A DNA stretch of 43,567 bases from contig JAGBYM010000041.1 of assembly GCA_017628755.1 (NCBI GenBank), positions 1-43,567 of the forward strand, read 5' to 3'. Below the pieces are notes generated by a model. That model saw nothing but the letters and a program-made list of their open reading frames with translations, made no database searches and had not been told where the DNA came from. The translations under genes and the position numbers were made by a program. The DNA is from Clostridia bacterium. Its GTDB lineage: Bacteria; Bacillota; Clostridia; Oscillospirales; CAG-272. Positions 33,239-39,257 of the stretch are shown piece after piece; position 1 is the stretch's first letter; each line of letters starts with the position of its first letter.

Positions 33239-33473
33239 AGTGGACAGTGGTTAGTGGACAGTGGACAGAAAGATGCGGGCAAATAATTTTGTGTTGTGCT
33301 TCTGAATTTTGTTCATTACAAAACTTAACCGAATAAAAGAAATCGGATATTGGGAAAATCTCAATATCCGATTTTTGTTTATTAAATTATATGACAGCAC
33401 GAAAGAGTGCAAAGATATCAATTAAATTATCATTCGCATCTTTCTGTCCACTGTCCACTAACCACTGTCCACT
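33239..33473. repeat. GTGGACA-bounded element with 39-bp perfect terminal inverted repeats, copy 2
   Basis: 33239-33277 and 33435-33473 are exact reverse complements over 39 bases (AGTGGACAGTGGTTAGTGG onward to AAAGATGCG). The unit is 235 bases, has no ORF, and carries a terminator hairpin in the middle. It is related to 17999-18266. It fits exactly between the infB terminator and the cyclophilin stop. Confidence 0.9.
33341..33373. terminator. Terminator hairpin inside repeat element 2
   Basis: A 12-bp stem AATCGGATATTG (33341-33352 with 33362-33373) is followed by TTTGTTTATT on the plus strand. The stem shares GGATATT with the hairpin at 18123-18167. It can serve the cyclophilin gene on the other strand. 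Confidence 0.7.
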
Positions 33474-33479
33474 TGGTTA

Positions 33480-33986
33480 TTATGCTTCAACCACTCTTAT
33501 GCTCTCAATAACCACACTCTCGCGCGGAACATCAGCCATGTAGTAGCCGATTCTGCCGGTCTTGACGGATGCGATCGCGTCAACGACCTCGAGGCCTTCG
33601 ATGACCTTGCCGAAGCCTGCGTACTGCGCGTCGAGGTGGGGGGAATCCTTGTGCATGATGAAGAACTGGGAGGAAGCCGAGTCGGGGTCCGAGGTACGAG
33701 CCATCGAGAGAACGCCTGCGGTATGCTTGAGGTCGTTCTGAACCCAGCCGTTAGCGGCGAACTCGCCCTTGATCGAGGGAGCTTCCTTGTGGTCGAACTG
33801 CGCGTTGTAGCCGCCGCCCTGGATCATAAAGCCCTTGATAACGCGGTGGAAGATGAGTCCGTCGAAGAACTTTTCTTCGATGAGCTTGAGGAAATTCTCA
33901 ACAGTCTTGGGAGCAAGCTTGGGGTAAAGCTCGGCTTTCATGGTGCCGAAGTTGGTTACTTTGATTTCGATGATGGGATTTGACAT
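33480..33986 (-). CDS. Cyclophilin-type peptidyl-prolyl cis-trans isomerase (168 aa)
   Basis: Catalyses cis-trans isomerisation of proline peptide bonds. The active-site segments are FHRVIKGFMIQGGG (around residues 46-59, with the catalytic Arg), GVLSMARTSDPDSASSQFFI and YAGFGKVIEGLEVVD. No signal peptide is seen, so it is cytoplasmic. Length fits the short bacterial cyclophilins. AAAGGA precedes the ATG. It is a single gene between two repeat-rich gaps. Confidence 0.95.
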   Translation of the reverse strand: MSNPIIEIKVTNFGTMKAELYPKLAPKTVENFLKLIEEKFFDGLIFHRVIKGFMIQGGGYNAQFDHKEAPSIKGEFAANGWVQNDLKHTAGVLSMARTSDPDSASSQFFIMHKDSPHLDAQYAGFGKVIEGLEVVDAIASVKTGRIGYYMADVPRESVVIESIRVVEA

Positions 33987-34016
33987 GATTATATTTCCTT
34001 TTCTTAATTAATTCTG

Positions 34017-34127
34017 TCGCGCGGAGCGCGAATGGTTATCGGCTGCGCCGAATGGTTATCTCGCTGCGCGAGAATGGTTATTTCCGCTGCGCGAAAAATG
34101 AAGGTAACTTTTCGCCGGGGGCGAAAA
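34017..34127. repeat. Array of mini-hairpins with variable stems, copy 2
   Basis: Successive hairpins TCGCGCggaGCGCGA (34017), CGGCtgcGCCG (34040), CTCGCtgcGCGAG (34060) and a bulged TTTCcGCtgcGCGAAA (34081) are joined by AATGGTTAT. They end in GAAGGTAAC and TTTTCGCCgggGGCGAAAA (34109-34127). Compare 4061-4143. Confidence 0.8.
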
Positions 34128-34176
34128 GTATTAGATAAAAAACGGTGAAGATGTAGTTCTTCTGCAACTAAATGCA

Positions 34177-34276
34177 AAAATTTCGCGCCCACTTCTGTCC
34201 GAGGACGATATCCTATAATTTTGCATTTTATAAATAGGGACCCACCCCTTACTCCCCTCCCGTAAATCGGGAGGGG
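34177..34276 (+). repeat. 68-base dispersed repeat plus C-rich hairpin, copy 2
   Basis: 34177-34244 differs from 4301-4368 at one base. The following stem CCCCTCCCG/CGGGAGGGG (34254-34276) is not the same sequence as copy 1 but pairs fully. Confidence 0.85.
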
Positions 34277-34369
34277 AAACTAAAGTGCGATAGCCTATGA
34301 TTCGGCGTACTAAATTTTGTTTTTGCGTTTCCGACTTGATATGTTATGCAAACAATAGCAATTTTCCTT

Positions 34370-34405
34370 CAACTAGCAACTAGTAACTAATAACTAGCAA
34401 CTAAT
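34370..34405 (-). repeat. CTAGTTG-type short repeat at the mini-RNase III stop
   Basis: CAACTAGCAACTAGTAACTA-type repeats run up to the stop codon at 34406. The array is preceded on the plus strand by TTTTCCTTC, the GAAGG tag seen with other arrays. Confidence 0.7.
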
Positions 34406-34789
34406 TTACCGCAGGTCAGGGTACCCAATGTCGAGAAGCTCGTTCATTCTCTGCGTGTTGCCGTCGAGATACAGCTGGCCGAACAAGGTTTCAAGTCCGG
34501 TGGCGCGGCGGTATTCGCTGACCGATGCGCTTTTCGGGGTGTTTTTGCCGTGGCCGAGGTTTCTGCCGCGCTTATAGGTTGCTTCTTCTGCTTCGGTCAG
34601 GTGCGGGAGCATTCGCTCGAGTGCTTCGCTCTGCGCGGTCGCCTTGACGTATGCGAGAGAGGCGTTGTTAAGAGTTTTTGAGGAGCAGAGCCCCGAGCGG
34701 ACAAGACGCTCGCGGATCAGCACCTCCATCGCCGCGTCGCCGAGGTATGCGAGCGCTTGGGCGGCGATTACGCCTCCGCCCTCACTCAA
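34406..34789 (-). CDS. mrnC: Mini-ribonuclease III (127 aa)
   Basis: A dimeric RNase III-type enzyme lacking the double-stranded-RNA-binding domain. In Bacillus it matures 23S rRNA ends. AQALAYLGDAAMEVLIRERLV holds the catalytic acidic residues, followed by LNNASLAYVKATAQSEALERMLPHL, YKRGRNLGHGKNTPKSASVSEYRRATGLETLFGQLYL. Length is typical. The start is TTG at 34789, eight bases from AAAGGG, and overlaps the end of the upstream esterase gene by eight bases. It is thus the last gene of the esterase operon, although it is usually next to cysS in Bacillota. Confidence 0.92.
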   Translation of the reverse strand: MSEGGGVIAAQALAYLGDAAMEVLIRERLVRSGLCSSKTLNNASLAYVKATAQSEALERMLPHLTEAEEATYKRGRNLGHGKNTPKSASVSEYRRATGLETLFGQLYLDGNTQRMNELLDIGYPDLR

Positions 34790-35888
34790 GGGAGCCGCCC
34801 TTTCTCTCGATAGCCTGGAGAATGGTGTTTCCGATTCCCTCTGCCATCAGATAGTAGCCAACGTCGTTCGGATGAACGCCGTCAATGACGAAGTCGCTTT
34901 CGCCCTCCATACCAAGGAAGAAGGACTCGCCGTCGATGTAGTAAACGTGACGATCGCCCGCATCGAGAGCCGCGCGGTAGGTGTCAATGATGATCTTCTT
35001 GCGCTCCTCAGCCTTTGAGGGGTTGGTTGCCACGTTCGGACGGGTGATAAGAATTATCGGGATGTCGGGATGAGCCGCGCGGATAATGTCGAAGCCGCGC
35101 TTGTGTGTCTCAGCGAGATATTCGGGATTGGGAGCGTTATGGTCGTAATCGTAAACGAAGAGGGACATTTCGAGGGACGCAAGGTAGTTCATGATCGGAA
35201 GCTCTGCCTTCGCGTTACCCGAGAAGCCGAGGTTTACGACGTCCATATCGATCTTGCGGCTGATGATGTTCGAATATGCAAGTCCGGGACGGGATGCGCC
35301 GGTGCCGTGAACGATCGAGGAGCCGTAAATGATGATCGGTTTTTTGTTTTTGTAGGGCTTGCCCGCACCGATCACGGAATCCTCCTGAAGACCGACGTAA
35401 AATTCGGAAACTACCGAGTGGAGCGGGAAATTGATCGTGAAATAACGCATCTTGCGGCTGCCGAAGCGGATGATCTGCTCGTAGCCGTCCTCCATCTTGT
35501 AGGGAGGCATAAACGCCTTGACGAAGCGGCTGCCGGTGGGAGTGTCCTCATAAAGGTCGAATCCGCCCGACATAAGCAGGGTCATATGCGAGTTTCTGGC
35601 GATGACGGGCATTTTGGTCTTGATAAGAATGTAGCCCGAATCGGTCGAGAAGCGCACGCGCACGCCTGCGGTCTCCTTTGCGAGCTTATTGACGCCCGCG
35701 CTTGTTGCCTCGGCAACCGCCTTGGGCAGACGGCGGTAGATCTCGTCCTGCTCGCCGTAAAGATTGTAAAGCTCAAAGGGCTCGTTTCTTACGTTATGGA
35801 ATTTGACGTCCTCCGTATCCGGGAAAACGGTTTCAACTATCAGATTTTTATCTACTTCAACATAAGCTTCTTTTTTGATGTCACTCAT
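34782..35888 (-). CDS. SGNH/GDSL esterase with N-terminal GxDLY-type domain (368 aa)
   Basis: A probable cytoplasmic carbohydrate or lipid esterase. Residues about 20-175 form an N-terminal beta domain of the GxDLY type (FELYNLYGEQDEIYRRLPKA and VRVRFSTDS). The SGNH hydrolase follows: block I IIIYGSSIVHG with nucleophile Ser191, block II NLGFSGNA with the oxyanion Gly and Asn, YDYDHNAPNP, and block V DGVHPNDVGY with the Asp-His pair. There is no signal peptide. The ATG at 35888 follows AAAGGAG. The protein is a clear paralogue of that at 36755-37819. A repeat at 35943-36095 separates it from the two esterases upstream. Confidence 0.88.
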   Translation of the reverse strand: MSDIKKEAYVEVDKNLIVETVFPDTEDVKFHNVRNEPFELYNLYGEQDEIYRRLPKAVAEATSAGVNKLAKETAGVRVRFSTDSGYILIKTKMPVIARNSHMTLLMSGGFDLYEDTPTGSRFVKAFMPPYKMEDGYEQIIRFGSRKMRYFTINFPLHSVVSEFYVGLQEDSVIGAGKPYKNKKPIIIYGSSIVHGTGASRPGLAYSNIISRKIDMDVVNLGFSGNAKAELPIMNYLASLEMSLFVYDYDHNAPNPEYLAETHKRGFDIIRAAHPDIPIILITRPNVATNPSKAEERKKIIIDTYRAALDAGDRHVYYIDGESFFLGMEGESDFVIDGVHPNDVGYYLMAEGIGNTILQAIERKGGSLE

Positions 35889-35942
35889 GATTATCTCCTT
35901 TCAATTTCCAATGATAGGTGATTATAAAATTATACAATTATC

Positions 35943-36095
35943 AATAAAATTTGTTTTTTTGGGGGCTTAGCCTCCGAAAAAACACCTTTTAGGCGAGCTG
36001 TGCGAGCCCGCGCGCCGAGGGGAGCCGCAAAATCGAAGATTTTTGCGGCGGCGATAAGTGCGCGGTCTTCACTTGTAAAACGCAGTTTTACAAGT
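35943..36095 (-). repeat. TGTAAAACGCAGTTTTACA repeat, copy 3 (long form)
   Basis: Same layout as 24361-24514: GGCTTAGCCTCCGAAAAAACAC, GCCGAGGGGAGC, variable hairpin CCGCAAAAATC-type (36028-36050), GATAAGTGCGCG, then the palindrome at 36071-36095. It ends two bases before the stop of the 36098 gene. Confidence 0.8.
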
Positions 36096-36097
36096 GG

Positions 36098-36742
36098 TTA
36101 ATTTCCTATTACCTTTTTGGGATATGCTTCGGGGTAGAAGGTGTCCATATCGACAGCCTTCGGCTCGATTCCGAGCTCGCGCGAGATAAGACCGATCACC
36201 GCGCCGCCAACGTGCTCAATGCCCGCGGGGGTGGAGTAATGGGTCATATCGCTGTGGCAGCCCTCGGGTGCGGCGGCTGTGACGGCGTAAAGATCGTCAA
36301 TTACGGTGTCCGTGCCCTCGAGAGCCTTGATCGCGGCGGCGTTGAAAGCCTCAATGGTCGCGTTGCGGCGTTTGAAGACGGGACCGAATTTTTCCTCTTC
36401 AACGGCTGTGCTGGTTGCAAAGACTATCTTCGCCTTGGGGAAAAGCTCACGCAGACGGCGGTCGATGCGCGCGATCTGGACAGCGTAATGCTCAATGGGG
36501 GTCACAGGATCGTCACCCATTATCTCGGGGACGTCCCAAAGACCCGCGTTCCAATGGACAAGATCGGCATCCTCGGGCCATTCGCCCTTCTTTTTCCATT
36601 CGTGAACGAAACGGATTATGTATGTTGCAAAACGGCAGTTATCCGCGGGATAATAGACCTCTGCGGTCTCGGAAAAAGCTTCTTTAACGTATTTATCGTA
36701 TCCCATACGGATCGAATCGCCGATAAGAATGATCTTTTTCAT
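36098..36742 (-). CDS. SGNH/GDSL hydrolase family protein (214 aa)
   Basis: A single-domain SGNH hydrolase. Block I is IILIGDSIRMGY with nucleophile Ser10. HWNAGLWDVP (about 64-73) takes the place of block III, and CHSDMTHYSTPAG near the C-terminus supplies the Asp-x-x-His pair. There is no signal peptide. GAGGAGG stands seven bases before the ATG, and the stop of the upstream esterase is 12 bases away. It is a different subfamily from the two GxDLY esterases around it. The substrate is unknown, and sugar acetyl esters are a reasonable guess. Confidence 0.85.
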   Translation of the reverse strand: MKKIILIGDSIRMGYDKYVKEAFSETAEVYYPADNCRFATYIIRFVHEWKKKGEWPEDADLVHWNAGLWDVPEIMGDDPVTPIEHYAVQIARIDRRLRELFPKAKIVFATSTAVEEEKFGPVFKRRNATIEAFNAAAIKALEGTDTVIDDLYAVTAAAPEGCHSDMTHYSTPAGIEHVGGAVIGLISRELGIEPKAVDMDTFYPEAYPKKVIGN

Positions 36743-36754
36743 TACTCAGCCTCC

Positions 36755-37819
36755 TCAGATGCGGTTGCGGAGCACGCGGGTGAGCATCTGACCGATCGAC
36801 TCAGCCATCTTCATCATACCGATGTCGTTGGGATGCGAGCCGTCTGTTGAGCATTCTTCCTTGAAGTAGCCGCGGTAGAGACCCTGACCGTCAATGTAGA
36901 AGACGTGCTTGTCGCCTTCCTCACGTGCGCGGTAGAAGGTGTCCTCAATGACACGGCGGCGCGCAACGCTCTGCTCGTATCCGTTGTCAAAGTCGGGCTT
37001 GGAAACGAAGATAATGGGGAGCTTCGGGTGCTTTTCGCGGATGGTCTTGTAGAAATTGTAGTGAGTTGCCTCAAGATGCTCGGCTGTGGGAGCGTTGTGG
37101 TCGTAGTCGCAGACAAATGCGGACATATCGAGGGAGGCGATGTAATTAGCCATTGCCTGCTCGCCCTTTGCGTTGCCCGAGAAACCGAGGTTGACAAAGT
37201 CGATCTCAAGGCGGCGGTTGATTATAGACTGGTAAGCGATACCCGGACGGCTTGCGCATGCGCCCTGAGTGATCGAGGAGCCGTAGTAAACGATGGGGGG
37301 AACGGAGATGTATTTTGCGCCTTCACCGAGAGACGCGCCCTCGTCGATACCGATCTCGAGTGTCGAAACGGGGCTGTAAAGCGGGAAATTGATCGTATAA
37401 TATCTCATCTTACCGCCGAGGACGTTTCTCTTCGAGGTGTAACCATCGGTGTCGGTCATCTGGCAGCGGAAGGTGCAGACGTAGTGATGCGAGTCGGGGT
37501 AGTCATCATACATATCGAACGCGGCGGCACCCGTCATAGGCATATGGTCGTATTTGGTCATATAAGGCATTTTAACGCGGATGGCGATGCGCTTCGAGTC
37601 GGTAGAGAAACGGACGCGTCCGCCGCAGGTGTGCGAGGCGTTGCGCGCGGTTCCGGGGTTGGTCGCTTCTGCAACTTCCTTGGGCAGACGGCGGTAGGTG
37701 TCACCCTCGATGCCCGCAAAACCGTAAAGATCGAGATTCGCGGCATCATACCACACAAGACCCTCCGCATCGGCGGAAACTATCATATTTTTGTCAAGTT
37801 CTTTCGGAATATTACTCAT
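36755..37819 (-). CDS. SGNH/GDSL esterase with N-terminal GxDLY-type domain, paralogue (354 aa)
   Basis: Two-domain esterase closely related to 34782-35888. The N-terminal domain has LDLYGFAGIEGDTYRRLPKE (29-48) and GRVRFSTDS. The hydrolase has VYYGSSITQG with Ser182, NLGFSGNAKG (210-219), CDYDHNAPTAEHLEATH and TDGSHPNDIG. There is no signal peptide. AAAGG precedes the ATG, and the HAD phosphatase gene ends 29 bases upstream. The pair probably arose by duplication, and different N-terminal loops may give different specificities. Confidence 0.88.
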   Translation of the reverse strand: MSNIPKELDKNMIVSADAEGLVWYDAANLDLYGFAGIEGDTYRRLPKEVAEATNPGTARNASHTCGGRVRFSTDSKRIAIRVKMPYMTKYDHMPMTGAAAFDMYDDYPDSHHYVCTFRCQMTDTDGYTSKRNVLGGKMRYYTINFPLYSPVSTLEIGIDEGASLGEGAKYISVPPIVYYGSSITQGACASRPGIAYQSIINRRLEIDFVNLGFSGNAKGEQAMANYIASLDMSAFVCDYDHNAPTAEHLEATHYNFYKTIREKHPKLPIIFVSKPDFDNGYEQSVARRRVIEDTFYRAREEGDKHVFYIDGQGLYRGYFKEECSTDGSHPNDIGMMKMAESIGQMLTRVLRNRI

Positions 37820-37848
37820 TTTGCCATACCTTTCTATGTAAATGAATT

Positions 37849-38505
37849 TTATTTTTCAATTTCTGCTGTGAGCGCGCGGCACATTTCCGCAAAGGTGGGA
37901 TATATCATCCCCGCACCCATTTCGGCGAAATTTTCGGCTGATATTGCGCCGGTGCAGACGGCGGCGAAATCCACGCCCGCGTTCTGCGCGGTCTTAAGGT
38001 CTGTGACGCTGTCGCCGACATAGAGAATATCTTCGAGCGACAATCCCTTCTTTTCGGCAATCAGGAAGATTCCCGCGGGATCGGGCTTGTGCGCCGAGAT
38101 CTCATCGGGTCCGATGACGGAATCAATATAGCCGTCAATCCCTTTGAGTTTAAGGGGTGTACGGATATGATCGGATGCTTTCAGCGAGAGGATCGAGAGA
38201 GTGAGTCCTCTTTCGTAAAGCGAGCGCAGACCCTCGTCAACTCCGGGGAAGAATTCTGTTTGCTCGCGCATTCTGGGGGCGGAATAGTCGAAGTATTCGA
38301 TATCAAGCTTTCTTGCCGTATCGGCGTCGAGTCCCGCATCAAGATAGATCGTCTCGGCGGTCATACCGATGCCGTCGCGCAAGATCTTTCGGTCAAGATC
38401 GTAGCCGTAGCGCGCCGCGTTGGAGTAGAGGCAATCCTCGATAAGAAAGGCGGTATCGGCTATCGTCAGGTCGAAATCCATTATAACTGCTTTATAATTT
38501 TTCAT
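37849..38505 (-). CDS. HAD-superfamily phosphatase, phosphoglycolate-phosphatase-like (218 aa)
   Basis: A haloacid-dehalogenase-type phosphatase. Motif I is IMDFDLTIADT with nucleophile Asp10 and Asp12, an alpha-helical cap follows, motif II is LSILSLKAS, motif III lies in HKPDPAGIF, and motif IV is YVGDSVTDLKTAQNAG. This matches the Gph/PpaX group acting on small phosphate esters. The ATG at 38505 overlaps the nadE stop as ATGA and follows GAGGAAA. An ATG seven codons upstream is less likely. Substrate is not decidable from sequence. Confidence 0.88.
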   Translation of the reverse strand: MKNYKAVIMDFDLTIADTAFLIEDCLYSNAARYGYDLDRKILRDGIGMTAETIYLDAGLDADTARKLDIEYFDYSAPRMREQTEFFPGVDEGLRSLYERGLTLSILSLKASDHIRTPLKLKGIDGYIDSVIGPDEISAHKPDPAGIFLIAEKKGLSLEDILYVGDSVTDLKTAQNAGVDFAAVCTGAISAENFAEMGAGMIYPTFAEMCRALTAEIEK

Positions 38506-39254
38506 TTTTCCTCGTAAACAAAGCAATCCATATAGCGGAGCTTAAAGAGATTTATTTCGTGCTTGCGGTCGATAAGAGCCTTCTTTTCGGGAGAGGGCTC
38601 GATTCCCTCGCGGATGTATCTGTCAAGCTCCGCATATGTGAAACCGAGGTTGTCCTCGTCTGTCTTGCCGCAAAGACCGTCGATGGGGGTCTTGTCGACA
38701 AGCTCAATGGGAAGTCCGAGATAGCGTCCGATCTGCTTGAGTTCGGTTACGGTGAAGGAGGAGATCGGAGAGAAGTCGCCCGCGCTGTCGCCGTAGCGGG
38801 TCGAGTAGCCCACCCAGTCCTCGGAAAGGTTGCAGGTGTTTGCAACACGTCCGTTTACCGACTGCGAAACCGCGTAGAGAGTGGTCATACGGATTCGGGG
38901 CGGGATGTTCTGGAACGACTGCGGAGTCAGCGACTTTCCGAGCGCGTCGGCAACAGCCTTGTCCATCGCGTCCGCCGTTTCCTTGATATTAACAACGACG
39001 TTTTCGATTCCGAGGTGCTCGCAGAGCTGATGCGAGCAGGAGATATCGAACTGCTCGCCGCGGGGCATCAGAACGCCGAAAACGCGATCCTTACCCAGAG
39101 CCTTGACGCAGAGCGCGGCAACGATGGAGGAATCCTTGCCCCCGGAGATGCCGACAACCGCGCGGCATCCGGGTCCGTTCTTTTCAAACCAATTTCTGAT
39201 CCATTCGACGCATTCTTCTGTCGCGCGGACGGGATCGAATCTGTATTCTTTCAT
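38502..39254 (-). CDS. nadE: NAD synthetase NadE, ammonia-dependent type (250 aa)
   Basis: Amidates nicotinic acid adenine dinucleotide to NAD. The PP-loop is VVGISGGKDSSIVAALCVKAL (about 33-53). RIRMTTLYAVSQSVNGRVANTCNLSEDWVGYSTRYGDSAGDFSPIS is the substrate and ATP site. The TPIDGLCGKTDEDNLGFTYAELDRYI tail is characteristic. No glutaminase domain is present, so ammonia is used directly or from a partner. It starts three bases after the glycerophosphodiesterase stop and overlaps the phosphatase start. Confidence 0.94.
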   Translation of the reverse strand: MKEYRFDPVRATEECVEWIRNWFEKNGPGCRAVVGISGGKDSSIVAALCVKALGKDRVFGVLMPRGEQFDISCSHQLCEHLGIENVVVNIKETADAMDKAVADALGKSLTPQSFQNIPPRIRMTTLYAVSQSVNGRVANTCNLSEDWVGYSTRYGDSAGDFSPISSFTVTELKQIGRYLGLPIELVDKTPIDGLCGKTDEDNLGFTYAELDRYIREGIEPSPEKKALIDRKHEINLFKLRYMDCFVYEEK

Positions 39255-39257
39255 TAC

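Larger units (their letters stand above)
33987..34405. other. Intergenic stretch made of repeat modules
   Basis: About 420 bases without a gene, in the same module order as 4061-4401: mini-hairpin array, GAAGGTAA tag and hairpin, 68-base block, C-rich hairpin. It ends in a CTAGTTG-type array against the mini-RNase III stop codon. Confidence 0.7.

Noticed and set aside
30967..33282. 771-residue minus-strand ORF opposite infB
   Set aside because: Antisense shadow of IF-2, running into the repeat element. No recognisable domain.
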